Counted from the stretch's first letter, positions 6,862-15,463 are shown. The stretch is 63,665 bases of DNA from Pseudomonas ceruminis (GCF_021602025.1 NZ_BQHW01000029.1:1-63665), one strand, 5' to 3'. The notes: generated from the sequence alone by a model not told the origin. Numbers and translations: made by a program.

Positions 6862-8481
6862 TCAGAAGATGTAATCGGTGGTCAGGAAACTGGACTGCCG
6901 ATTGCGGATGATCTCGCTGATGAGGGTCTTGTTGGCGTCCTGGAACTTGGTGGCCACCAACGTCCGTATCGAGAACACGCGCAGGGCGTCATGCACCGAC
7001 AGGGTGCCTTCGGCGCTGTTCTTGCGGCCGTTGAACGGGTAGGTGTCGGGGCCGCGCTGGCACTGGGCATTGAGGTTGATACGGCCGACCTGGTTGGCGA
7101 AGATGTCGACCAGGTTGCCAATGGTTTGCGGGTCATTGCCGAACAGGCTCAACTGCTGGCCATAGTCGGAGTCGAGCACATAGTCGATCACCGTCTGCAG
7201 ATCGCGGTAGGGCACAACCGGCACCACGGGGCCGAACTGTTCCTCGTGGTACACGCGCATTTCGCTGTTCACCGGGTAGAGCAGGGCGGGGCAGAAGAAC
7301 GAGCCACGGCTGTGCCCGCCCCCTGGGTTGAGCACCCGCGCGCCCTTGGCCGTTGCGTCGGCGACCAGGCCGTGGAGGTAATCGACCTTGCCGGGCTCAG
7401 GCAGCGGGGTCAGGGCCACGCCCGGTTCCCACGGCATGCCAGGCTTGAGCGCGACCAGTTTGCGCTGGAACTTGTCGAGGAAGGCCTCGACCACGTCCTC
7501 GTGCACGAACAGGATCTTCAACGCGGTGCAGCGTTGGCCGTTGAAGGACAGCGCGCCGGTGACGGCTTCGTCCACCGCGTTGTCAAGGTCCACCTGGGGC
7601 AGCACGATGCCGGGGTTCTTGGCGTCCAACCCCAGCGCGGCGCGCAGGCGGTGCGGGCGCGGGTGAAGTTTTTTCAGGTCGCTGGCGGCTTTGTGCGTGC
7701 CGATGAAGGCGAACACATCGACCTTGCCGCTGGCCATCAGCGCGCTGACCGTTTCGCGGCCGCGGCCATAGATGACGTTGATCACGCCTGGCGGGAAGCT
7801 GTCGCGGAACGCTTCGAGCAGCGGCCGAATCAGCAGCACACCGAACTTGGCCGGTTTGAACACCACGGTGTTGCCCATGATCAAGGCGGGGATGAGGGTG
7901 GTGAAGGTTTCATTGAGCGGGTAGTTGTAGGGCCCCATGCACAGGGCCACGCCCAGCGGCGCTCGGCGGATCTGGCCAAGGGTGCCTTGCTCGAGCTCGA
8001 AGCGGCTGGAGCGGCGGTCCAGATCCTTGAGTGCATTGATGGTGTCGACGATGTAGTCGCAGGTGCGGTCGAATTCCTTTTCTGAATCCTTGAGGTTCTT
8101 GCCGATCTCCCACATCAGGAGCTTGACCACCGCTGTGCGCTGTTCGCGCATGCGTGCCAGGAACGCTTCGACATGTTGGATGCGCTCGGCCACGCGCATG
8201 TTCGGCCAGGCGCCGCGGCCTTTGTCGTAGGCCTGTACGGCGGCGTCCAGCGCGGTCAAGGCGGTGGCGGCGTCGAGCAGTGGCGCGCTGCCCAGGATGA
8301 CCTGGCGCTCGCCTTCGCTTTCCTTCAGCCACACCGGGCTACGCACCGTGGCCAGCGGACCGTCCCAGCGCCTGAGCGCACCGTTGACCAGGTAGTCGCG
8401 TTGCTCCAGGGGCTCGCCCAGGTGCCAGGCTTCGGGGATGTCCCTGGCGGCAGGGAACAGCGAATCGAGCAGGTGGTCCAT
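6862..8481 (-). CDS. aldehyde dehydrogenase, GapN-like (NADP-dependent glyceraldehyde-3-phosphate dehydrogenase family)
   Basis: This 539-residue protein belongs to the aldehyde dehydrogenase superfamily. GPYNYPLNE, the nucleotide-binding region around FKPAKFG and the catalytic cysteine in FNGQRCTALK are present. It is annotated in pseudomonads as non-phosphorylating glyceraldehyde-3-phosphate dehydrogenase, which oxidises G3P to 3-phosphoglycerate and makes NADPH. At the place where the family normally shows LELGGKN (the general-base glutamate), the sequence reads LGLDAKNPG, so the glutamate appears to be glycine. The enzyme may therefore differ in hydrolysis or substrate. GAGGTGC upstream supports the start. 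Substrate is uncertain. Confidence 0.85.
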   Translation of the reverse strand: MDHLLDSLFPAARDIPEAWHLGEPLEQRDYLVNGALRRWDGPLATVRSPVWLKESEGERQVILGSAPLLDAATALTALDAAVQAYDKGRGAWPNMRVAERIQHVEAFLARMREQRTAVVKLLMWEIGKNLKDSEKEFDRTCDYIVDTINALKDLDRRSSRFELEQGTLGQIRRAPLGVALCMGPYNYPLNETFTTLIPALIMGNTVVFKPAKFGVLLIRPLLEAFRDSFPPGVINVIYGRGRETVSALMASGKVDVFAFIGTHKAASDLKKLHPRPHRLRAALGLDAKNPGIVLPQVDLDNAVDEAVTGALSFNGQRCTALKILFVHEDVVEAFLDKFQRKLVALKPGMPWEPGVALTPLPEPGKVDYLHGLVADATAKGARVLNPGGGHSRGSFFCPALLYPVNSEMRVYHEEQFGPVVPVVPYRDLQTVIDYVLDSDYGQQLSLFGNDPQTIGNLVDIFANQVGRINLNAQCQRGPDTYPFNGRKNSAEGTLSVHDALRVFSIRTLVATKFQDANKTLISEIIRNRQSSFLTTDYIF

Positions 8482-8618
8482 GGGTACTGCACCTCACAAG
8501 TCTAGGTGGGTGAATCGCTTCAGCTCGAGGATGCACCCGGCGAAAGAAAAATACCAGTCTGGCTCAATATTGCCCGCACTGCGCCGATACAGGAGCAATC
8601 GAGCGCATTCGCAGGCCT

Positions 8619-10223
8619 ATGACCCCGACCCCTACTCCCCAACCCGATCAGCAGCCACCGCCCATGGGCACGCTGCGCCAGTCGTTCTACCAGCTGATGC
8701 CGGTCGGTTTTGCCGTGGTCGGCATTGGCTTGTCTGTGCTGCTGGGGCACCTGGACGTGCAGCGCCAGCACGACGATGTGCCGGCCAGTGCATTGGGCTC
8801 GCCGCTGTTCTGGTTGGCCCTGGCCTGTACCAGCCTGACCAGCCTGTTCCTTGCCCAGATCAACCGCAAGCAGCGCCAGTTGCACCACCGCAACCTCGAG
8901 TTGCGCCGCTCCAAGGCACAGCTTGAGCGGCTGGCGCATTACGACACCATTACCGGCCTGCCGAACCGTGTGCTGTTCCAGCAACAACTGGCCGAAGCCA
9001 TTGTCCAGGCCGATGGCCTGGCGGTGCTGATGCTCGATATCGACGGTTTCAAGCAGGTCAACGACAGCCTTGGGCATGCCATGGGCGACCTGTTGTTGCA
9101 GCAGGCCACCGCGCGCTTCTTGCAGGAACTGGATACGCCGGACCGGTTGTGCCGCCTGGGTGGTGATGAATTCGTGTTCATGCTGCGCGGTACTCAAGGG
9201 CAGGTAAGCCACCAGGTGGGTCACCTGTTGCGTTGCCTGCAACGACCATTCGACCTGAACGGCAACGCCGCCCTGGTCACCGGCAGTATCGGCCTGGCCA
9301 GGTGCCCGCAGCACGGGGCCGATGTAGGCAGCCTGCTGCGCCATGCCGACACGGCCATGTATGCGGCCAAGGAAAGCGGGCGCAACGCCTGGCGGCCGTA
9401 TCACGCCGACATGACAGCACGCCTGCAGCAGCGCCTGGAGCTTGAGCGCAACCTGCGCCGGGCCCTGCAGGCCAATGAGTTCGAGCTGTGGTACCAACCC
9501 AAGGTCGACCTGTTCAGCGGTGCGCTGGAAGGGGTCGAGGCATTGCTGCGTTGGCGCGACCCTGCCCACGGCCTGGTCTCGCCGGCCGAGTTCATCCCGC
9601 TGGCCGAGCGCACGGGGTTGATCATCCCGCTGGGTGAGCGCGTGCTGCAGCTGGCGTGCGCCCAAATGGCCGCCTGGCGTGACGCAGACTGTGTGCCCGG
9701 GCCAATGGCGATCAACGTCGCGGCGCTGCAAATCGAACGCAGCGACTATGTCACCAGCCTGGCCCTGGCGTTGGAACGCCATAACCTGCCGCCAAGTCTG
9801 CTGGAAGTGGAGATCACCGAAAGCCTGCTGATGGAAAGTCAGCAACAGGCCTGTGCGGTATTGGCCCAGTTGCAAGCGATGGGAGTGACCACTGCGGTGG
9901 ACGACTTCGGGACCGGCTATTCGTCTCTGGCCTACCTGCGAGCGCTGCCGATCGATCATTTGAAGATTGACCGTGCTTTCATCAAGGACCTGCCCAACGA
10001 CGACGATGCCGTCGCGGTGGCCCGGGCGATCATCGACCTGGGGCATGCGCTGGGGTTCAGGATTACTGCAGAAGGGATCGAAACCCAGGAACAGTACGAC
10101 TTCTTGCGCAACGCAGGGTGCGACCAAGGGCAGGGCTACCTGCTCGCCCGGCCTATGCCTGCGGCAGATCTGGCGCGCTGGCTGGCCAGCCGCGGTGAGC
10201 GCGGCCGCCAGGGCACAACCTGA
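8619..10223 (+). CDS. GGDEF-EAL c-di-GMP signalling protein, membrane-anchored
   Basis: Two membrane helices (about residues 24-44 and 62-80) are followed by a GGDEF domain with an intact GGDEF at 181-185 and an EAL domain with EALLRW at 307-312, DDFGTGYSS and KIDRAFI. Both catalytic signatures are kept, so the protein could make and degrade c-di-GMP. The residues nine to six before GGDEF are DTPD, so the RxxD product-inhibition site is absent. There is no periplasmic sensor domain beyond a short loop. It ends about 360 bases before the exopolysaccharide island and could tune it locally. The ribosome site is weak (GCAGG close to the ATG). Confidence 0.92.
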   Translation: MTPTPTPQPDQQPPPMGTLRQSFYQLMPVGFAVVGIGLSVLLGHLDVQRQHDDVPASALGSPLFWLALACTSLTSLFLAQINRKQRQLHHRNLELRRSKAQLERLAHYDTITGLPNRVLFQQQLAEAIVQADGLAVLMLDIDGFKQVNDSLGHAMGDLLLQQATARFLQELDTPDRLCRLGGDEFVFMLRGTQGQVSHQVGHLLRCLQRPFDLNGNAALVTGSIGLARCPQHGADVGSLLRHADTAMYAAKESGRNAWRPYHADMTARLQQRLELERNLRRALQANEFELWYQPKVDLFSGALEGVEALLRWRDPAHGLVSPAEFIPLAERTGLIIPLGERVLQLACAQMAAWRDADCVPGPMAINVAALQIERSDYVTSLALALERHNLPPSLLEVEITESLLMESQQQACAVLAQLQAMGVTTAVDDFGTGYSSLAYLRALPIDHLKIDRAFIKDLPNDDDAVAVARAIIDLGHALGFRITAEGIETQEQYDFLRNAGCDQGQGYLLARPMPAADLARWLASRGERGRQGTT

Positions 10224-10585
10224 ACCGTTTCAACGTTCTGGAAAAGCACTCGAAGCGCCGCAACCCGTGCGCCTTGAAGTTGGCGCCTGCCAAAAAGAGG
10301 TGCGCGAAGCGCCCCGGGCCTCCCTGTGCGGAGCAGACAATAGCCATTGCAATAATCAATCGTTGAATACAAGGCGCATTAAAAATTGACGCCATGAAAT
10401 GGCGCGAAGTGCTAGCAAAATGCCGCTTGCCAATGCACGAACTGGCATCTTAAATTGTTACTTAATGTTGGCGCTAACTTGGCACATGTTGTCGATTTAT
10501 CAGTGCGTTAAGTGAATGTCTTGAGCAATAACAAGAAACGCTTCCGATAAATCCAGTTGAATATTCAAAGGACGTCGTAGAAGAC
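10224..10585. other. intergenic region before the exopolysaccharide island
   Basis: 362 bases without a convincing gene. It becomes AT-richer from about 10370 on and holds the candidate sigma54 promoter at 10469-10484. No clear terminator for the GGDEF-EAL gene was found. Confidence 0.6.
10469..10484 (+). promoter_or_regulatory. candidate sigma54 (-24/-12) promoter of the exopolysaccharide island
   Basis: TGGCGCTAACTTGGCA has GG (10470-10471) and GC (10482-10483) exactly ten bases apart and matches TGGCAC-N5-TTGCA at most positions. It would place a start near 10495, some 90 bases before the acyltransferase ATG. The core match is good, but such motifs occur by chance. Confidence 0.4.
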
Positions 10586-11743
10586 ATGAAAGCGCACCTG
10601 ACGGCAGTAGCCCGTAAACTCATTTCGCCCTCTCTGCGGTATGAGATCCGAAACGTTTCAAGCCAGGTACGCGACATGCTTGGGCGTGCCTGTGTCTGGC
10701 GTTGGGAGGTGGCCCGGTTCAGGCTCCGCCAAGAAAGCCCCTACGAGATTCTTTACATTGGCAGAAAGCAGCAGCGTGAAATGGCCAAGTTGCTTATCGG
10801 TGGCAAAGGCCAACGGGAGGCAGCCGAACGCGCTGAGGAAACGCCAACGGCTGGCGTATCGAAGCATGTGGTGGTGGTCAGCGAAGTGCCTACCAGCGGG
10901 GCGTTATCGGTGCCTCATTACCTGAGCGCTGTGGTGCCACTGGGGCGCTCGCTGGACGATATCACCGGTCGCTACGACAGCGAGCTGCGCCGCAGCATCC
11001 GCAAGAACCGACCGCTCTACCAGATGCGCCAGACCGTTGCCGATGACGAGATCGCCATGGCTGACAGGGACCTGCTAAGGCCCTACGCCACCGCGCGGCA
11101 GGGCATTCATGCGGCGCAGTTTGCGACAGAAGAGGTGTTCAGGCTGGCCAAGGGTGTTGGCCGGCTCGACCTGATCACGCTCAACGATGAGGTGGTGGCC
11201 TGCCATTTGGGCTGTGAAATCACCCGGGGTGGCAAGCGTTACTGGAGTACCTTGCGGTTCGGCTACTGCGAAGCGGTGTTTTCCGACGCCAAAAAGTTGC
11301 GTGAAGTGAACTCGATCACCACCTTCATGGCGCTGGAGTGGGCACTGCAACACGGTTACGACTATTACGACATCGGGCTGTGCCTGGCGCGCCCTGATGA
11401 TGGCCTGCTCAAATGGAAGCGGCGCCGGGGCGGTGATGTGGACTCACTGGGTAATCACGCCTATCTGTTCGTGCGCCTACCCAGAAACGGGACCGCGCAA
11501 TTTTTGTGGGACACGCCGCTATTTGCCATGGAAGGCAATAAATTGACGCTGCACCTGGGTTTGCCGGACGGCACCACCGATGAAGAGGTGGCCAGCCGTT
11601 ATCACGAAATGGTGTTCGGCGGGCTGCACAAAATCTACTTGTATGGCGCCAAAAGTGCGGGAGATTCGTTCCTTGAAACGTTGCGCGCCCGCTACGCCAA
11701 CTTCAAGTCGCCGCCGTTGATGGAGCGGGTGGCATCCAGCTGA
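10586..11743 (+). CDS. GNAT/FemAB-like acyltransferase
   Basis: A 385-residue cytoplasmic protein. The middle (about 115-290) looks like the acetyltransferase fold of the BioF2-like/FemAB group: DSELRRSIRKNRPLYQ, then a beta-rich stretch with VACHLGCE, FGYCEAVFS and YDYYDIG, ending in LLKWKRRRGGD. Such proteins occur in exopolysaccharide clusters, where they are thought to acylate sugars or lipid-linked intermediates. The first 50 residues are basic and helical. It is the first gene of the island, followed at 56 bases by a GT61 gene. Donor and acceptor cannot be read from the sequence. Confidence 0.75.
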   Translation: MKAHLTAVARKLISPSLRYEIRNVSSQVRDMLGRACVWRWEVARFRLRQESPYEILYIGRKQQREMAKLLIGGKGQREAAERAEETPTAGVSKHVVVVSEVPTSGALSVPHYLSAVVPLGRSLDDITGRYDSELRRSIRKNRPLYQMRQTVADDEIAMADRDLLRPYATARQGIHAAQFATEEVFRLAKGVGRLDLITLNDEVVACHLGCEITRGGKRYWSTLRFGYCEAVFSDAKKLREVNSITTFMALEWALQHGYDYYDIGLCLARPDDGLLKWKRRRGGDVDSLGNHAYLFVRLPRNGTAQFLWDTPLFAMEGNKLTLHLGLPDGTTDEEVASRYHEMVFGGLHKIYLYGAKSAGDSFLETLRARYANFKSPPLMERVASS

Positions 11744-11799
11744 AGTCAACCGCGGACGCGTCTGGTCCTCGACCCGTTATTACCTATGGGGGCTGCTCC

Positions 11800-12918
11800 A
11801 TGCAAAGCGATACCTCGAAAGCGGATACATCACCGGTTCCTGGCGGTTATAACTGGACGCTTGCGGCCTACCGGCACATCGCAAGAAAGCGTCTAACGCG
11901 CAAAGACGATATCGATATAAAGAGCCTGGCGCATAGCGCATGGGATATCGCCCCAGGTGAAACCACGGTGTCGCCCCCGGCAATCTATCTTCCCAACCAA
12001 CTGGAGCGGGTAACCGGTTGGGAGGCCAAGCGCTTCTTCCCGTACGTGCATCCAGCACGCACCATGGAAGGGGGTATAACCTTGCAACAAGGCCCTACTC
12101 GGGGTTATCTGCTCAAGCAGGTCTGGCTGATCGATGGCGCGCTGTACAAAGGTAATGCCAGCCACTGGCTGTCGCTCAAGCCCAGTACCTTTCCACGCGT
12201 CGTCATCGAGCACGAAATCGCACGAGGCGCTGCCTATTGCACGCAAAACGGCAATACCTGGTTCGGCACCTGGCTGATGGAGGACTGCCCGACCTACGCA
12301 TTGGCGTGCGATGAGGGTGTGCCTGTGACGACCGCTCCGTCAAAACGGTACCCGCTGTTCACCCAGGGCCCAGCTTATGAGCAGTGGTTGGGGATGCAAC
12401 CGTTGCGTTTGCGCAGCGCTTTCTTCCACGAGCTCGTGCTGTTCGACGATGTCAGTAACAACCACAGCAGGCATAGGCGCTACCGGGCCATGGGGGACAG
12501 GCTGCTGGCGCATGTGGACCCAGCACCGCACCCAGGGGTCTTCATTCTCCGGGGCAGCGACGGTGACCTACGCTTGCTGCGCAATGAACTGGAGATTGCC
12601 GAACACCTGCGCAAGCACCGCGGTTTCCGTGTCATAAACCCGATGAAGCTGGACGTACCTGCCATCGTGGCAGCCTGCGCAGGCGCGAGGGTGGTCATCG
12701 GCGTGGAAGGCAGTCAACTGGTCCACGGCGTGAACGTCTTGCAACCCGGGTGTGCGCTGCTCACACTGCAGCCCCCCAATCGCTTTGTCAGCTACTACAA
12801 GTACCTGACCGATCGAGACCATCAGTATTTTGGTTTTGTCGTGGGTAGCCCGCAGGGGGATGGTTTCACTGTGGATATTGCTGAAGTCGAACGCACCCTT
12901 GATCTTTTTCCGTCATAA
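11800..12918 (+). CDS. glycosyltransferase family 61 (DUF563) protein
   Basis: The 372-residue protein has the C-terminal core of DUF563/GT61 enzymes: FILRGSDGDLRLLRNE, then VIGVEGSQLVHGVNVLQPG, where the glycine/serine/histidine cluster is the family hallmark. No membrane segment is present, so it would act in the cytoplasm or at the inner face of the membrane, adding a sugar to an acceptor; bacterial members are poorly characterised. It probably shares a transcript with the acyltransferase upstream. GGGGG about 8 bases before the ATG is a weak ribosome site. Confidence 0.82.
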   Translation: MQSDTSKADTSPVPGGYNWTLAAYRHIARKRLTRKDDIDIKSLAHSAWDIAPGETTVSPPAIYLPNQLERVTGWEAKRFFPYVHPARTMEGGITLQQGPTRGYLLKQVWLIDGALYKGNASHWLSLKPSTFPRVVIEHEIARGAAYCTQNGNTWFGTWLMEDCPTYALACDEGVPVTTAPSKRYPLFTQGPAYEQWLGMQPLRLRSAFFHELVLFDDVSNNHSRHRRYRAMGDRLLAHVDPAPHPGVFILRGSDGDLRLLRNELEIAEHLRKHRGFRVINPMKLDVPAIVAACAGARVVIGVEGSQLVHGVNVLQPGCALLTLQPPNRFVSYYKYLTDRDHQYFGFVVGSPQGDGFTVDIAEVERTLDLFPS

Positions 12919-13258
12919 GCACGTTCGGTAAGCGCAATGATTCGCACTATTTCTCGCTGGTGAAACACTCGGCCCCCGCTGACGGTTGCCATGGCAGCCG
13001 TTGCAGTGCGCGCCAAGTGGCAGTACAGCACAAGGCTTTTATCAGTGTTATCAGTGGTTTGACGTTTTTGTGAGCCATGCCAAAACGGCTGCATATTCTG
13101 TATGGCGGTATATTGACGAATACAGGGTTGGCCCATTGAGATTTATTATGGTGTCGGATCGTTGACGTAATGTCATTGTGCCCATAAGCTCCAATCAACA
13201 GCGAGACAGTCTTCTACACCAAACCAATAACAACTTGTCCTCTTTGCAGGAGGGGATC
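12919..13258. other. intergenic region before the mini-protein gene
   Basis: 340 bases, AT-richer than its surroundings after 13060. TGACGTAATGTCA (about 13162-13174) is a small imperfect dyad. No gene or clear promoter pair could be supported. Confidence 0.5.
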
Positions 13259-13435
13259 ATGCGCTCGACACTGTTCATCAAATCCATTTTTCTGTTGGTG
13301 TTATTGAGTGGTGCAGCGCGGGCGGCTGACTCTTATATGAGTCAAACGAACATTGTTCCTCTGGCAACGGCGGCCTGGTTATTTGCGTTTGCGGTCATCG
13401 GTTTTGTCGCGGTGGCCAACCGAAAGAAAATCTGA
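13259..13435 (+). CDS. 58-residue exported mini-protein with PEP-CTERM-like tail
   Basis: A strong AGGAGG-type site (13249-13254) precedes the ATG at 13259. Residues 1-22 form a signal peptide ending GAARA. After only about ten residues (ADSYMSQTNI) comes VPLATAAWLF, a hydrophobic helix (about 36-54) and a final NRKKI. That tripartite end (VPxP-like motif, helix, basic tail) resembles PEP-CTERM or VPLPA-CTERM sorting signals, though the second proline is alanine here. If processed at both ends, almost nothing would remain, so it may instead be a two-helix membrane miniprotein. It sits alone just before the secretion operon. No exosortase gene is in the window. Confidence 0.8.
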   Translation: MRSTLFIKSIFLLVLLSGAARAADSYMSQTNIVPLATAAWLFAFAVIGFVAVANRKKI

Positions 13436-13589
13436 CTGCACCTGAATGTGTTGTTGGAAGTTCCTGAGTTTTAACGTGATGCCGGGAAGTTGACGCGAGT
13501 AAATGGGCTTCATGGTTTTTCCGCTGGCGGCAGCTTGTCAATTCTCCAGCCATTGCTATATTCCAGTAGCCATCGGCTTGGACGACATA

Positions 13590-13607
13590 CGCCAGCCATG
13601 GCTGGCG
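13590..13607. repeat. perfect 18-bp palindrome upstream of the secretion operon
   Basis: CGCCAGCCATGGCTGGCG is a perfect palindrome 138 bases before the OPX start. It could be an operator or part of a structured leader. It has no loop or U-tract, so it is a poor terminator. Confidence 0.7.
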
Positions 13608-13627
13608 GCGCGGCATCACGGTAAATA

Positions 13628-13646
13628 GCCCCCAGGATGCGGGGGC
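13628..13646 (+). repeat. short GC hairpin in the leader of the secretion operon
   Basis: GCCCCC (13628-13633) and GGGGGC (13641-13646) form a 6-bp stem with a 7-base loop. Together with the palindrome at 13590 it makes the roughly 310-base region ahead of the OPX gene unusually structured. No T-run follows. Confidence 0.5.
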
Positions 13647-13744
13647 CAGCGCAGCGGGTTACAGGCTGCGATGTGGAGCGAGAGGTTTAGTGCGGTTCTC
13701 AATCAGTGCTCTTAACCCGGGCCGTCTGGCCGGAGGGATCCCTC

Positions 13745-14302
13745 ATGGCGCGTTTGCTGCTTTCCATCCTCTGCGTACTGGTCGTGTGGTCCGGCGCCAG
13801 CGTAGCTGACGACAGAAACTCGACCTACCTGCTCAGCCCCGGCGACAAGGTGCTTATTTCCGTCTGGCAGGAAGACACATTACGCCAGGAAACCGTCGTA
13901 CTCCCCGATGGCAGTATCACATTCCCGTTGGCTGGCCGCATTGATGTGGCAGGCCTCGATGTCACGGCGGTGGCAAAAAAGGTAACCGCCGGGCTGCAAC
14001 CCTATCTCGCCGAACCTAACGTCAGCGTCGTGGTGACGGGTACGGCCGGCAATCTGGTGTATGTCCAGGGCAAAGTCATAAAGCCGGGCCCGGTGCCAAT
14101 GGCAGGCCCTACGGCAGTACTTCAGGCGCTGAGCATGTCGGGCGGAATGGACAAATTCGCTGACGAAAGCGCCATCAAGGTGATCCGCGGGAGCGGCCCT
14201 TCGCAAAAGGTACTGCCGGTACGCTACAAGGATCTGGTTTCTGGGCGAGACATGTCCACCAACTTCCAACTCCAGGCTGGCGATACGCTGGTCGTCCCAT
14301 GA
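13745..14302 (+). CDS. short polysaccharide export protein (OPX/Wza family) without outer-membrane helix
   Basis: A signal peptide (about 1-22, ending GASVA) leads to the polysaccharide biosynthesis/export domain (LLSPGDKVLISVWQ, VVLPDGSITFPLAGRIDV) and a SLBB-like domain (VYVQGKVIKPGPVPM). The mature protein is only about 160 residues. It lacks a lipobox cysteine and the C-terminal helix with which Wza spans the outer membrane. Such short OPX proteins are thought to form a periplasmic gate and need a separate barrel, and the next gene encodes one. The ATG at 13745 follows GGAGGG at 7 bases; a GTG at 13706 is in frame but would spoil the signal peptide. Confidence 0.9.
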   Translation: MARLLLSILCVLVVWSGASVADDRNSTYLLSPGDKVLISVWQEDTLRQETVVLPDGSITFPLAGRIDVAGLDVTAVAKKVTAGLQPYLAEPNVSVVVTGTAGNLVYVQGKVIKPGPVPMAGPTAVLQALSMSGGMDKFADESAIKVIRGSGPSQKVLPVRYKDLVSGRDMSTNFQLQAGDTLVVP

Positions 14303-14327
14303 CTCTTCTAATAATTAAGAATAACTA

Positions 14328-15443
14328 GTGCCTACTTTTCGACCAAAGCGTGTTGCAACGGCGATCATGATGATGCCGTTGGCGGGGGTGGCTTACGCCG
14401 CCAATTGGCAGTCTTCAGTCGTGGTCCCCACGACTGTCGAGTACGACAGCAACCCATTGCTCCTTACGTCCAAGGAGAAAGGTGTGACGCGTACCATCAT
14501 TGCGCCCGACTACAACCTGATCGGCCAGTTCGACCGCGACCAACTGCGCCTGGGCCTGGGCATGCACCTGTTGCGGTCATCCGACCGGTCGGTGGTCGAC
14601 GACCGTGAGGACCCTAATCTGAGCCTGGGCTGGCAGCGCGAAACCGAGACGGGCGGCTTTGGCCTGCTGGCGCAGTACAACGAGAGCTCGACACTCTCGG
14701 GCGCTGTGCTGGATACCGGTGTGGTCACCACCGATGGCACGCAGAAGATGTCGTCGCTGACCGCCAACTGGAGCAGCGCCGTTACCGAGCGCAGTACCTT
14801 GGCCAACGAAGCCCGGTACAACCATGCCCGCTACGACATCAATACGCTGACCGGCTACGACGAATATTCCAACTACCTGTCATGGACTTACGCCTGGAAC
14901 GAGCGCACCGACATCATCAGCGGTTTCGAGGCCCGGCGTTATGTACCCCAGGATACGACCACCGCGGTTGCCACCAACAGCTATGTCCCCAGCATCGGCA
15001 TCAGGCACCAGTTCTCGGAACAACTGGAAGGGGCCATGCACGTAGGGGTCAACGAAACCTCTGGCTCTGGCGGTGGGCGGCGCGGTGAAGGCGGGCTGTC
15101 GCTGTTCTACCGCGGGGCGCGCAACGAGGCGAGCCTGAGCGCCGAGCGCAGCACCGTAGCCAACGCCGAAGGCGGCTTTGCCCAACTGGACATGGTGCGG
15201 GGCACCTGGAGCTACCTGCTCACCGAAACCCGCCGCATAGGTGCCGACGCGTCCTGGCAGGACAGTAAAGGGCAAACGCCCAACACCTTGCAGACCTACA
15301 GTGTCTGGGCCAGCCAGGAATTTTCGCGGGCCTGGGACCTGCGTTTCTCGTTGATGTACAAGGAGCGTCAGCAAAATGGCCTGCCAGATGCTGAAGCGAC
15401 AATTGTTGGACTGACGCTGACGTACAGATACCCCGACATCTGA
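14328..15443 (+). CDS. outer-membrane beta-barrel protein of the exopolysaccharide secretion system
   Basis: The 371-residue protein begins with a basic N-region and signal peptide ending GVAYA. The remainder is a run of short amphipathic strands rich in Tyr, Trp, Arg and Gly, closing with an aromatic-rich final strand (LTLTYRYPDI). This is the look of the EpsL/BBP2 outer-membrane barrels that accompany exopolysaccharide operons. Placed between the short OPX protein and Wzz, it is the likely outer-membrane pore for the polymer. The start is GTG at 14328 with only a weak ribosome site; an ATG 13 codons later would remove the basic N-region. Confidence 0.85.
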   Translation: MPTFRPKRVATAIMMMPLAGVAYAANWQSSVVVPTTVEYDSNPLLLTSKEKGVTRTIIAPDYNLIGQFDRDQLRLGLGMHLLRSSDRSVVDDREDPNLSLGWQRETETGGFGLLAQYNESSTLSGAVLDTGVVTTDGTQKMSSLTANWSSAVTERSTLANEARYNHARYDINTLTGYDEYSNYLSWTYAWNERTDIISGFEARRYVPQDTTTAVATNSYVPSIGIRHQFSEQLEGAMHVGVNETSGSGGGRRGEGGLSLFYRGARNEASLSAERSTVANAEGGFAQLDMVRGTWSYLLTETRRIGADASWQDSKGQTPNTLQTYSVWASQEFSRAWDLRFSLMYKERQQNGLPDAEATIVGLTLTYRYPDI

Positions 15444-15463
15444 CTCTTGCATGGGTGGCCACT

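Noticed and set aside
13526-13537. Resemblance to the ops/JUMPstart element (GGCGGCAGCT)
   Set aside because: It differs from GGCGGTAGCG at key bases and lacks the surrounding JUMPstart sequence, so RfaH-type control is not supported.
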